From Silene noctiflora (lineage: Eukaryota > Streptophyta > Magnoliopsida > Caryophyllales > Caryophyllaceae): 29,370 bases of DNA. Positions 1 through 10,290 of the stretch are shown here, in pieces. The stretch is taken from the NCBI GenBank assembly GCA_009801015.1, contig VHZZ01004583.1:47190-76559 (forward strand), in the 5' to 3' direction. Every line of letters begins with the position of its first letter. Position 1 is the first letter of the stretch. The translations under genes and the position numbers were made by a program. Under the pieces are notes generated by a model that was not told where the DNA came from, made no database searches, and saw only the letters and a list, made by a program, of their open reading frames with translations.

Positions 1-9
1 TTTTTCTGC

Positions 10-69
<60 letters not shown>
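10..69. repeat. (AAT)n microsatellite, first array
   Basis: An almost perfect AAT trinucleotide array of about 20 units, ending in 'aataatgttg'. It is separated by about 47 bases from a second AAT array that ends in the same way, so the two may derive from a local duplication. Confidence 0.95.
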
Positions 70-70
<1 letters not shown>

Positions 71-116
71 TTGTAAACTTTGTTTTGATTTCTCAATAAA
101 AGTTGCGTTTTTTTTA

Positions 117-117
117 A

Positions 118-151
<34 letters not shown>

Positions 152-178
152 TAATATAATAATAATAATAATAATAAT
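117..178. repeat. (AAT)n microsatellite, second array
   Basis: A second AAT array, interrupted once by an 'atataatataat' phase slip. It leads directly into the CTGAA array. Confidence 0.93.
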
Positions 179-191
179 GTTGGAATAAATG

Positions 192-391
192 AATCTGAAC
201 TGAACTGATCTGAACTGAACTGAACTGAATGAAGCTGAACTGAACTGAACTGAACTGAACTGAACTGAACTGAACTTAATGAAGCTGAACTGAACTGAAT
301 AGAGCTGAACTGAACTGAACTGAACTTAATGAAGCTGAACTGAACTGAACTGAACTGAATAGAACTGAACTGAACTGAACTTATAAGAACT
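192..391. repeat. CTGAA pentanucleotide array
   Basis: About 200 bp of the 5-bp unit CTGAA (read as 'ctgaactgaa'). It is broken at intervals by the variants 'taatgaag' and 'atagag', which give it a crude higher-order pattern. No coding or structural RNA signal is seen in it. Confidence 0.93.
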
Positions 392-937
392 GAAATTAAG
401 TTCAAAAGAACAGGGCCTTATTCCGTGTTTACTCCTTCCATTTCTTACGAGTCACACCCACCAAGAGAGATAAATAAAAAAAATCCCAAACCGATGGACC
501 ACCACGCTGCCAACCTGGAAACTGATCGACGACGGAGAGAGGGAAGGGGATGACAGCAATGATGATCGAGATCGTGTTTATGGGTGTCTCGGGTAAAGAC
601 AAAAGCTATGAATTCTGTTACCTTCCTCGTTAAAGTTTTAGGGGGCTGTGATTTGCAATTGTCACATCAAGTTTTGCAATTAATAGAATAATCACATGTA
701 TTCATTTACTGATTACTTGTTACTCACCAATTTGCGTACTCAAAATTGTTACTCTCATAATTAATTATGCTCTGATTATTCGGAAGCAATTAGGTTTGTA
801 ATTCAACATCAATCAAACCTAATTGCATAAAACCCTCCCTTTTTAAAAAAAAAAAACATTAATTAAATCGCTTAAAAGACGGATATTAATAAAATTATTG
901 ATAAAAAGGAGACATCACGTGTGGTATGCGCGAACTA
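392..937. other. Intergenic stretch, no gene seen
   Basis: AT-rich DNA with short homopolymers. No ORF, RNA gene or bounded mobile element could be supported here. Confidence 0.5.
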
Positions 938-1043
938 CAATCCGTACTTATCGAACTATTAACGAATTGGTTAGATTATAGGTGAGAAGGCAATCCGTAC
1001 TTATCGAACTATTAACGAATTGGTTAGATTATAGGTGAGAAGG
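938..1043. repeat. Exact tandem duplication of 53 bp
   Basis: Two adjacent copies, 938-990 and 991-1043, each beginning 'caatccgtac' and ending 'ggtgagaagg'. They look identical over 53 bp, so the duplication is recent or maintained. Confidence 0.95.
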
Positions 1044-1373
1044 GAGAGAACTATTTTAACTTCTTTTTTTAAAATGAAGGGTAGTTATGGAATACTAGGG
1101 GTAAATTGCGCGGGATATAGTAAACTTATGCGCGGAATTTAGCAAATACGAAAGATAGTGGTTGTTATTCTTTCAAGTGATTTATTTCCTTAATAAATAT
1201 TTGTCTAAATATGGGTTCTGCAATTATGCATCTACATGCAGATGACCTCCCCAGTCCCCACCTAAGCTTGTCAGCTGCAAAACTAAGAGCTTGTTGGTAT
1301 ACAGTTTCAGGAGTTAGGGAGGGGAAGTGGAGTCTGAATGGAGTAAGTGAGTTTTCCTTCCGAATCTTTTCCT

Positions 1374-1800
1374 ACATGGAGTATACTGTATATTTTAACT
1401 TGCCATGGCCCTCCAACACAATTTGATACAGGCTAAACAAAGCTAAGTTCAGCATAGTCTATGTATGGAAGAACTGAGATTCTGGGTGGAAAATCAAGAA
1501 TGGATCCAAACCAGCAACGTAGCTTAGAAAGTGAATGGAAACCCGGAAGAGGTGTAAGCAGGGAAAATGTGCCAACACATTATAAGACTGAAACTTTACA
1601 GTGTGTCCCTAGAAAAAGATGAATACGCGGAATCCACACCGCTAATTTAACCAGTCTAAAGAAGCCAAAAGGAATATAATAAAACGAGACTGCAGCATTT
1701 CACCAGAAAGAAAGACTATGCATTACCTGACCCTGTAGGCCTCATTACAGAATGCTGTTTTTTTCAAGTTCCACTCGGTCATCAGTAGGCGCTGATTTGT
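1374..1800. repeat. Diverged direct duplication, copy 1
   Basis: This block aligns with 1951-2400 in the same orientation. Shared landmarks in order are 'ttgccatgg', 'gtagcttagaaagtgaatgg', 'atgtgccaacaca', 'taaagaagcc' and 'ccctgtaggcctcattaca'. Small indels separate the copies. No protein is recognised in it; the short plus-strand ORF at 1211-1426 has no supporting features. Confidence 0.85.
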
Positions 1801-1950
1801 TTACATTTGATTAAAATATTCCTGGCAGAAAATAAAAAAGTAAGTAAATGATTGGGACGGGGAATAATACTAGATATAGATAACTTAATAACAATACAAA
1901 CATCAGATTGCTGCTTTGGTCCATGAGAGATGGTCAGATAGATAACTTTT

Positions 1951-2400
1951 CTACATTGAGGAATATTAATTTGCCATGGAGGAAAGAAACTGAATCATTC
2001 CATTTCCCTGTAACACAGTAAATCTAAACAAAGCCTAAGACAGTTTAGCATAATCTGCGTACAGAAAAACTGAGATTGCAAAATGAAGAATGGATTCAAA
2101 CCGGCAATGTAGCTTAGAAAGTGAATGGAAACACGGAAAATGAGTAAGCAAGGAAGATGTGCCAACACAACATAAGACGGAAACATAAACAGTGTATACC
2201 TAGAACAGATGACTATGCGCCTATGCGGAATCCGCACCAGTGATCAGCCTAAAGAAGCCGGAAGGAATAGAAAATGAGCCTGCACTATCTCACCACAGTC
2301 ACCAGTAAGAAAGGTTACGCATTACCCGACCCTGTAGGCCTCATTACAAGAATGCTGCCTTTTTTCAAGCTCCACTCGGTCTCAGTAGGCTCTGATTTGC
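1951..2400. repeat. Diverged direct duplication, copy 2
   Basis: Second copy of the 1374-1800 block, about 575 bp downstream. Its minus strand keeps an open stretch ending near 2310 that could be a terminal exon or 3' UTR of a minus-strand transcript. Copy 1 has a one-base difference that breaks the same frame. The origin is not recognised. Confidence 0.83.
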
Positions 2401-2814
2401 CATTAGATGACCCCCCTGATTGCCTACCTTAGCAATCGACAGACGACAGGCATATCAGAAGTTAAACACTATCTATTTCGGACAATGCTACTGCTAATCG
2501 CCTGTATTATAAGACGCATTCTCGATTGCTCATTTCTGAAGTCGTAATGTAAGTCATTTGCATCATCACTGTGACTTTATTATATAAAATATATAAAAAA
2601 AGACTATCGAAATTTACAAGATTTCATAGATCAAAATCAAATAATGCAGGCGTTCTTTGTTCTCCAATCTACACTTCTTGCACTAATGAAGAACGTTGTG
2701 AGCAGCTACAGACACAGGATTCCTACAGTCTTACAAATATAAAACACGATAACATTGTAAAACCGTTTTACAGAAGACATTCACATCAACTAAATTCTAC
2801 CACAATTCTCTCCA
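2401..2814. other. Intergenic stretch, no firm gene
   Basis: Contains part of a 102-codon plus-strand ORF (2571-2879) with no recognisable domain and biased composition. I do not call it a gene. It may instead be the 3' flank of the minus-strand WRC gene. Confidence 0.4.
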
Positions 2815-2960
2815 CCACCAAGGGTAAAATCGTCATTTCCTCCTCCTTGTCCTCCACCACCCGAATCACAACTAATTAAGATCCATCACCGCTCTCTCGA
2901 CCAAGGGTAAAATCGTCATTTCCTCGCTCTTGTCCTCCGCCACCCGAATCACGACTGGCA
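2815..2960. repeat. Tandem repeat of ~95 bp unit across the WRC gene 3' end
   Basis: Two imperfect copies of a unit starting 'accaagggtaaaatcgtcat', at about 2815-2872 and 2911-2960. The copy at 2911-2960 encodes the glycine-rich C-terminus of the WRC protein. The 2815-2872 copy lies beyond its stop codon in another frame. Confidence 0.85.
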
Positions 2961-3298
2961 AATTGATCATTCCACCCAGTATCCCCCAACAACCATCCCA
3001 TAATCTCCCCAACATTTCCTCCACCGCCGCTGCCACCGCCACCAACCTCCGTAGCATCAAAATCAATAACGGGACGATACGGCTCGACGACAGCGGCGGA
3101 GGCGGAGACGGAGACGACAGAAGAATCACATTTAACAGCGGAAGTTTTCTTAACTTTGCGGCAGTTATTGCGGGAAATGCTATACTTGTAATGCTTCTCA
3201 CAGTAGATTTTCCCGGGCAGGGTTTTCTCCGGGCAGCGCCAATTGCTGCCCGTTCTCTTGCATCTCTCCTCCATTATTCTGTCTGCTCGCTTCGTCAT
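2876..3298 (-). CDS. Small WRC-domain protein
   Basis: A single open frame of 140 codons from the ATG at 3298; an upstream in-frame ATG at 3325 would add nine residues. Near the N-terminus is a WRC-type motif, CKRTGSNWRC followed by PGKIYCEKH. This is the Cys/His pattern known from growth-regulating factors and related plant nuclear proteins, where it is linked to nuclear localisation and DNA binding. The first Cys pair is spaced C-x8-C rather than the usual C-x9-C; the remaining C-x10-C-x2-H is canonical. Basic residues follow (about 25-45), then a Ser/Val-rich stretch and a Gly-rich, acidic C-terminus. The last residues lie in a DNA tandem repeat, so the stop position may vary between alleles. 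No second exon is established, so it could be the first exon of a longer gene. Function beyond the domain is unknown. Confidence 0.6.
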   Translation of the reverse strand: MTKRADRIMEERCKRTGSNWRCPEKTLPGKIYCEKHYKYSISRNNCRKVKKTSAVKCDSSVVSVSASAAVVEPYRPVIDFDATEVGGGGSGGGGNVGEIMGWLLGDTGWNDQFASRDSGGGGQERGNDDFTLGRESGDGS

Positions 3299-3325
3299 TT
3301 TAATGGAGAAATTAAGGATGATCAA

Positions 3326-3874
3326 GGTAATTAATTAAGGAAATTAATTTGGTGGAGTATGAATGTATGAGGGTAGGAGGTTGAATTGAGTTGTCATGTG
3401 ATTTTGTGTTGTTTTGTTGATACGAATGACAAATGTTGTGACTATGTGTCGTGTAACTCGTTTGGGGGATTTGACGGTTTCAATCCGGTGGGTGTAGACT
3501 TGTAGTGAGAGCCGGACTTGAAAAGTTCGGTCTTGGATTGGATTTGTGGTACGGATAACAAGACCAAACCCAACTTTCCGAATTATCCAAGGATTATTTT
3601 ACTTTGTCCGAGATTATTTTAGATTGTACTTCTTATCATTCTAACATTAAAACCTTAAGAGCATATGGTTGGTTGATCGACATTAAAACCCGATTCTAAA
3701 TAATGTAAAATTGGATGAAAAATCATAAAGAGTGGCAATCGTGCTCAATTATTGTCTACGAATGCTGTGGTTGAATGGTTGTTCGTACTTCGAAGTGCCT
3801 AACATCCGAAGTAACACGTCTGCGTAAGTTTAACACGGGTATATATTAATATTTGTAACTTTTCTACCAACAAC
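3326..3874. other. Intergenic stretch between WRC gene and tRNA
   Basis: No ORF, RNA gene or bounded repeat is supported. It contains the presumed promoter side of the minus-strand WRC gene. Confidence 0.5.
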
Positions 3875-3946
3875 GGTTCTATGGTCTAGTGGTTAGGACA
3901 TTGGACTCTGAATCCAGTAACCCGAGTTCAAGTCTCGGTAGAACCT
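3875..3946 (+). tRNA. tRNA-Gln, anticodon CUG
   Basis: The 72-nt sequence folds as a complete cloverleaf. The acceptor stem GGTTCTA pairs perfectly with TAGAACC, and the discriminator base is T. The anticodon loop CTCTGAA gives CTG at 3908-3910 on a TTGGA/TCCAG stem with one G-U pair. The T arm is CCGAG-TTCAAGT-CTCGG. An A-box-like TGGTCTAGTGG is internal. No intron is present, CCA is not encoded (as expected for a eukaryotic nuclear tRNA), and a Pol III T-run follows. The body closely matches plant tRNA-Gln genes as I remember them. Confidence 0.95.
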
Positions 3947-3949
3947 TTC

Positions 3950-3963
3950 TTTTTTTTTTTTTT
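3950..3963 (+). terminator. RNA polymerase III terminator
   Basis: A run of 14 T residues starting four bases after the tRNA 3' end, the standard Pol III stop signal on the sense strand. Confidence 0.85.
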
Positions 3964-4312
3964 GCTTTTTTTATTATTACTAAATAAAATACTAGTATTA
4001 TAGGAGTAATTTTTTATGCAGAAGCATGATCTTTTTTCCTGGCTCACTTTACTATCACTGGAATATATTAAAACCGAATCAACACCCGAACTCTTTATAA
4101 CATTCCATCGATCTTATCTATGAATGAGATGTTTTTGCAAGAACAAATATATTTTGCTTTCATCCCAAGGACCAGAGAAAAAGTCACTCCATCGGGTGTC
4201 GGTACACCATAGTGAGGAGAAATCGGCCACTGGAATCGAATTACAAAAGCAGGTGTCGAACTAATAATAGTCTCCCAAAAGGATTTTGATCGAAGGACTT
4301 GACGGGATCTAT
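3964..4312. other. Intergenic stretch, nothing recognised
   Basis: AT-rich DNA downstream of the tRNA. It may include the 3' flank of the minus-strand ORF that ends at 4313. No element boundaries are seen. Confidence 0.45.
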
Positions 4313-4495
4313 CTACTTGTTATTGGACTCTTCCTCCTTCGTCTTCTTCTTCCATCTACATTTCTTGTAATTGAGCGACATTTGTGGCATCTTCTTCATT
4401 AGTTCAGCAGTTTGAGCCCTCTTTTCAGCGGAAATGCAGTCACACTTGCGTCCTTTTCTCTTACTCCGCATCTCCTTCCTCTCAGGGTCATACAT
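4313..4495 (-). CDS. Unrecognised basic ORF, possibly a terminal exon
   Basis: From the ATG at 4495 the frame encodes 60 residues, very rich in Lys and Arg. It has a CDCISAEKRAQ segment in the middle and a Lys/Glu-rich tail (KKKTKEEESNNK). The same frame stays open upstream to about 4560, reading LLQKEVLAAGQGW just before the ATG, so this may be the last exon of a spliced minus-strand gene or a gene relic rather than a complete small gene. No upstream exon was found in 4560-5300. I do not recognise the family. The composition could fit a nuclear or RNA-binding tail, but that is speculation. Confidence 0.3.
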   Translation of the reverse strand: MYDPERKEMRSKRKGRKCDCISAEKRAQTAELMKKMPQMSLNYKKCRWKKKTKEEESNNK

Positions 4496-4560
4496 CCAAC
4501 CTTGTCCAGCTGCTAGGACTTCTTTTTGGAGTAATCGAAATTGGAGAATAACGAAGGAAA

Positions 4561-5316
4561 AAGTAAATCAGTAGGTCTGGTTTTGATTTTGTATCTTATA
4601 ACAAGACCGCACCCCAATATGATTTAAGATAGGAGAAAAAAAAAAATTGAACTCGAGACTTACAGTGTACACCAAATTACTCTTTTATTCATCAGTCTTG
4701 TGTCTCAAGTCTCATCCCCTCAGATGAATGACACTATTGTTTCCGCTTATATTAGTTAGCGTAATTGATAAAGTCGTAGAGTGATTATACAGTTTATACT
4801 CATAAGCCATAACACAAAATTATGAATGTGGTGGTGCAACACTGCAATCAGAATTGAATTGGCAATGAGTTAGGCCCGGACATACAGGCTATTAGCCGGC
4901 CCATGAACAAATCAGGTTTGTTTCCTTGATAGAATCATACAAATCAGGATCGCTGCTTAAAGAATTCCCCAAAATTCCATCATAAATTCCGAAGTTTAAA
5001 AATTATAAACACCAGTTATTGGATGAGTATCGCACAACCCGAGTTCAAGCTCCCTACTGGAGTACCGGACAAGTTAAGAGACTTGAGCGAGCCATGCATT
5101 AGGTACTTTACAATGTTCTATGGAAAACTAAAACTAACAACTACTGGAGATCCTTGAAATGAACCTGACACGACCAGGGCCCACCTAAAAGCAACGCTAA
5201 GCTTGAGTCTGTTGGCCACACACAGGGTGGTACACATGACGTTATTACCTTGGAGTCTGTACTCGTCCTGCTGTCTGTAGTTGATGTTGTCAAAATGAGA
5301 AGAACGCCATTCAGTT
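4561..5316. other. DMS3 3' flank and intergenic DNA
   Basis: The part near 5100-5316 is probably the DMS3 3' UTR, since it lies just past the stop codon on the minus strand. The minus-strand ORF at 5141-5377 overlaps the last DMS3 exon in another frame and shows no domain. The rest shows nothing recognisable. Confidence 0.45.
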
Positions 5317-8300
5317 TTATATGCAAAACTCGAGTAAAAGCTGACTGGTGAAGTGCTGCTAGAGGCACAGGAATCAAAACCCGATTATAATTTCATCACA
5401 AAAACATGTACACTATGAGGTAGTCTCCACATGTTAGACACTGTCAAATAATTCTCATATGAAACCGTCTCATACACTACTCGTTAAAATTTACAAATTC
5501 TCATATGAGAGACGTTCTCGTACTAATATTATCATGAGAATGACCCGCATTTCTTAATAATAGGGTAATTAATTTGAATTGCTGGGCTAATGGATATATG
5601 GGTGGGGACTGGGGGTCTAAAGTCAGATGGTGAGTCTCGTGTAGAACCACTAATAAATGACAATTATATCCCCAACACAAGCTACGGTAGTTACTAAAAA
5701 CAGTTTTCTAGGGGTATTTAGGTCAATTGATTAGTGGCTTACATTAATACCTCTGTGAAACGGCCTTACACAGTTACACATGTACGTAGTATTTGTGAGT
5801 CCAATAAGTTAAGCTTGTATATAAAATTAAACATAAGACCGTCTTTCACGAGACTCGTGATCCAAATTAAGGATGTAGAAGTGATGGTCCCTGTCAAATT
5901 GTCCAACAAAGATAACAGCCAGCTGGACTTAGCAGTTCTTCCGTACAACCACAATCCCATTTCATCCATGCCAAAGGCTCGAAATGTAAAAGAATTACCT
6001 GAGTAAGGAAAGAAGAGCTGTCAGCAATAAATCTTAAAAATTCTTGCTTTTGCAATTGATAGTTGTACTTTTGTTGATCCAATAATGCTTGTTCTCTACG
6101 TATATCTTCCTGAAGTCTCTCCTTTTCCCATTTCTTCTGCTTGAGCTGGTTCTCGAGCTCATAATATTTTACAGGAAGACGATCCTTTCCAGAACATCTA
6201 GGGAATGTTACACCTACATCCTCCCTTTCAAGGGAAGGGTGAAGAAAAAGTTGGAGAAGTAGATGATTAGCTAAGTACTGAAGTTCAGAAAAAAAAAAAA
6301 AAACCGGGAAATATACAAGCTCTATTCAGACAAAATAACAAAAGAAACCAAAATAGCTCATTAAGGAAACACATTACGAACAAAGACATCTAAGTCCGAA
6401 GTCTCCGAACATCTGAGACATGAACAATGATATAATGATATGTGATAACAAGCTTAGCAAATTTCTCCAACTTAAACAGGTACCAAAAAAACACAAGCTT
6501 AATGTGTTGATTGTGTTCTATCAAGAAAACGCCACCCTGATAATAAACATATATCAGAGCTAAACCACTTAAGAAAAGTGTCATAGGAAATGAACTATGT
6601 CAATTTGAAAGTTTTGTTGGGTAGCAGATCAAGTTGAGCTTGAGCCTCGTCCCAAATTGATATGGGTGTGAAGAAGAAAGAAGTCACATCAAATACCAAC
6701 AAAAAGCTGTGGTAATCAGATGGGAACAATAATCAGCAACACTAACAAGGTGAACCTGGGAGGCTTACATGGATTACAAGTTTACAACTAGCACTTCCGG
6801 AGTTCCCAAAATTAACAAGACAGTTCATCTACGAAAGTGACCACACCACAAGTGAAAATTACATCATATATTCATATATACTATAAAATGGGTATATAAG
6901 GATCAGATGCACACACAAGTATCTAAAGTATCAAATAGCAGACATACCTGCTACCGAGGGCAAAGACACCAGTAGCGCTAATCATTCCACCATCTAAAGA
7001 AACAGCTCCATCGGTGATGAATGGAAGAGCAACAAGCATCTCAGCTCTAGTTCTATAGACTTGAAGACGTGAGAAAAGATTATAAAACAATGTTTCTCTG
7101 AGCCCACACCCACTGGAAGTCAAAGAATATAAATGGGATCTGTCTATATGAACCATATTTACGGCAAACCCAATAAAGCCAGCTGGAATTTCACCATTCG
7201 GCAGTCTTGGGTGTAATATATCAAGTCTCCTCTGGGGGTCATCTGCTTTTATCTCACCAGCATATGGTCTGCACAAAAAGAAAGTGTTAGAATTTAGAAA
7301 AGACTGAATACAGAAGTTCAGCTGACACAATGATATGGAGTTATTGAAACCATGCCTTAAATTTTCAAGGCAGATCACGAGAAATCGTCCTTCCAACGAA
7401 TGCCCAACTGATGATCCAAGCGCATAAAGACCAGTAAATTTGTTTACTGCTCCATCAAAATCATATGTCTCTAAGGCTTTGATGCCATCATAAGTCTTGC
7501 AGACTACTGACAGCATCTTCGGCAAACCGAGGTATTCAGAAAAAAGCCTGAGTTGACAATATCAAAAGGAAAAATGGAAGAATATTAGTCTAACAAAAAG
7601 CTTTAATTAAAACGTAACCTGGATTACAAGTTTTTAACCATCAAATTGATCTTTCAATTTCTACTATGTAAAGGAAGCATTTCTGTAACCAGGTTACCTG
7701 CAGAGATTATCATCTTCAACTTTTCCCAGAGTAGCAACAACTCCAAGAAGTTCTTGCGAAAGAGTAGGATTAGAAAGTTGGATACCATGACAGCTTTTGA
7801 GCTGGCAAAAAATATTGGCTGCAGATTTTTCATGCTTCGAGATTTGCTCAACAGTTTCCTCCTCACTACGGCCAAGAGAAGAACCACCATCTTCAGTACT
7901 GGGTGCACCTGAGGAGAGGGACTTACCAAGGCTGACTGAAAAGGAGCAAAAATGTGGTCCATTATTCTTGTGCGCAAATGACAGGATAAACAAGCAACCT
8001 TGGAAGCACCCAGGTTTCTATAATGTCTTACAGAATCAAATAAAGTATACATAAAAGTACCCACCATCTAGTTTCCTCACATGACAATTTTAGCTAGAAA
8101 AAAAATTACATGCGTGATGAGCACTGTAAAGAAGATTAAGAATAAGAGGAGCATTCCAAGAGATCTCCTATTTCCAATGTCTAAATAATCCCGCCATAGA
8201 ATGTAACGACACAGGAGTTTAAAGAGGTTAAAATGAGGGGAAAGCCTCAGTTTCTTTGTACAGGGAGCCTATGCATGCGACTCTGCAACGTTCATTAGCC

Positions 8301-10290
8301 TTACATAGAAGGTGCAGAGGTTGCTATTATCTTTATGCAATAAGGGAGCTAAAGAGCTAACTAACATTTTTGATAGATTTTCTAGTCTCAACTTGTGTCA
8401 GGTAGGATACAGTTGTTTAGGTCTAGTTTCTTTTGCACACCGTCATGTCAAATATATATCTACTAGTTTACTACTAAAAGATATAAGCAAGATGGTGTAC
8501 AAGGAAGCTCGTCGCCATGCAAATAACACCTCACCTTGCAAATCTAGAATTGCATCATCTAGCTGATTTTTCTGAGACTTCAAAAACTTTAAATTGTCTT
8601 CGTGCTGTCTCATCTTAGTCCCAGTCTTCTCTAGTTCATCTTGCAATCTCTGACAGAAATAATCAACTTTTAACAACAAATACATTACCACAATGGCTTA
8701 ATGGGTTAGGACTTCGTCTATCATGAGTTAAAAGACGGATGTGACTTTTCCCCTTGAATTGATTAGAACCTGGAAAGGTTTTTTCCAAGTGAGCCATACT
8801 GAAATTAAATTAAGAACTCTAAGTCAATATTTAATTAAATACATTCCCTCGATTCACTTCAATTCACAGATATTTTTCAAAATTCTCCACAAGTACTTTG
8901 AAAAATATAGTGAACCTGATTGAATGGAGGGAGCTTTTAAAAAGAATTTGGACAACATTCTCGTCGAAAGTAACTGTGAATATGGCTGTGAAGTTATGAA
9001 TGACTGGTTTTCTTTAATTTCTTCATATTATCTTTTTCAGGTTCTCATCAAGTGTCCATCAAGTGTCCGGTGTCCTCATAAAGCACGGCATGCAAAACGT
9101 TAAGAACACAAAGAATGGTGGAAGCAGGAAAAAAAATGACAAAATCTACTAGTAAAATTCGCTACCAGTTGATCAACCATTGACAGCACCAACCTTTGTA
9201 CCATTCATTAAATTATTTGCAAAAGGAGCTCCATTGGGTACTCCATTCCCACTATTCACATTAGGGCTATTCGGATCAACATGATTTAAGGCCTCAATAT
9301 CATGGACAACTAAGGCCTTTGAATTCAATGGAATCTGTCAAAACAAAACAAGTGAATGATTGATTAGCAACAGTATAAGCATTTGCAACATACAATTAAA
9401 CGATTAAACATAGAACGGCCATTTCTTGCATACAAGTGATCATTTCATGCATCAAGAAGACTCGCATAACAAGTCTGAACCCTCAACTCTCCAATGCATG
9501 ATGCTCTTTACTTTAACCAGTGAACTGGCCACAATCCCATATCCTTGCTTTCTACATAAATCTACGTTCTATTCATAGTGTTTGATTTACTTAGATAAAA
9601 TCTCGCAATCTACCAAAAAAACCATCAACTTGGTTACAAATGCAATGTGATCCCACGGAAATTTATGATGCTATGAAGTGCAGCTGCTCAAACCACAGTC
9701 GATTACAAGTTCTCCGCAGTCCATACCTTCCTACAAACCACTTATCAATACCCACATCAATCAATTACAATGACGTTACTGATGTCGTGATAGAGGGCTT
9801 AGACGCTATCGATTATACTTTATAACTATATAACTAATGTGACAGAACTGGTTTTCATGAGGTAGTGATTATACACAGTTTCTATGACGCCAATAAAGTT
9901 GTTGACTTTTTGACCAACCTTGAACACTCGTACCCTACTAAAACCACTACTCGTTGTAGACGGTTTGAAAGTCATCGCCTTTCACTCTCCTATATCATCC
10001 ACAAGGATATAACGGGTTATACCCACCTAAGGAATCGACCTAGTTTTCTTTCCTTGGAAACAATAAACTAATTTGACATCCCACATTCACATACAAAATA
10101 CAATTAAATGAAAATTCGATTCAATCAATTAAACAGAAATTAATTAGCATCATAACTCAAACATTAATTACAATGCAACACTAATTTGATGGTGGAATAA
10201 AAATACAATTAAACAAAAAATTAAAGGAAATAAACCCTAGAAATTAAAAGGGGAGACAGAAAAACTTGCCGGAGAATTCATGGAATACAT
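5317..10290 (-). CDS. DMS3: DMS3, SMC-hinge protein of RNA-directed DNA methylation
   Basis: Encodes the plant protein DEFECTIVE IN MERISTEM SILENCING 3. It is a nuclear protein related to the hinge of SMC proteins but lacking the ATPase heads. With DRD1 and RDM1 it forms the DDR complex that helps recruit RNA polymerase V to methylated loci. Exons (minus strand, in order): 10290-10258, 9334-9194, 8649-8535, 7935-7698, 7547-7356, 7268-6948, 6224-5999, 5358-5317. All phases join and give 435 aa, close to the Arabidopsis protein as I recall it (about 420). An N-terminal coiled coil (about residues 59-97, [15 protein letters not shown]) precedes the hinge-like core (about 150-350, with [31 protein letters not shown] and DGAVSLDGG). 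A second coiled coil (about 365-410) follows. Intron 5 uses a GC donor. The exon 1 donor (GTCTCC) and the 42-nt last exon are the least certain parts. Confidence 0.93.
8843..8934. mobile_element. Degenerate Stowaway-like MITE in DMS3 intron 2
   Basis: About 90 bp with imperfect inverted ends. The left end reads 'ttccctcgattca'; the complement of the right end reads 'ctccctccattcaatc'. The match continues into 'atatttttcaaa' on both arms. The TA target duplication is no longer clear, which suggests an old copy. It lies between DMS3 exons 2 and 3. Confidence 0.65.

Noticed and set aside
1211-1426. 71-codon plus-strand ORF as a gene
   Set aside because: It lies partly in the duplicated block, has no domain or codon pattern, and is not preserved in the second copy.
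2930-3334. 134-codon plus-strand ORF opposite the WRC gene
   Set aside because: The minus strand carries the recognisable Cys/His motif; this frame is its low-complexity shadow.
5450-5530. Repeated 'attctcatatga' and 'gaaaccgtctcat' motifs as a transposon end
   Set aside because: Common low-specificity wording in this genome style; no paired ends were located.
8691-8755. tRNA-like wording 'atggcttaatgggttaggac' as a tRNA or SINE head
   Set aside because: Only an A-box-like string is present; no B box and no cloverleaf could be drawn.
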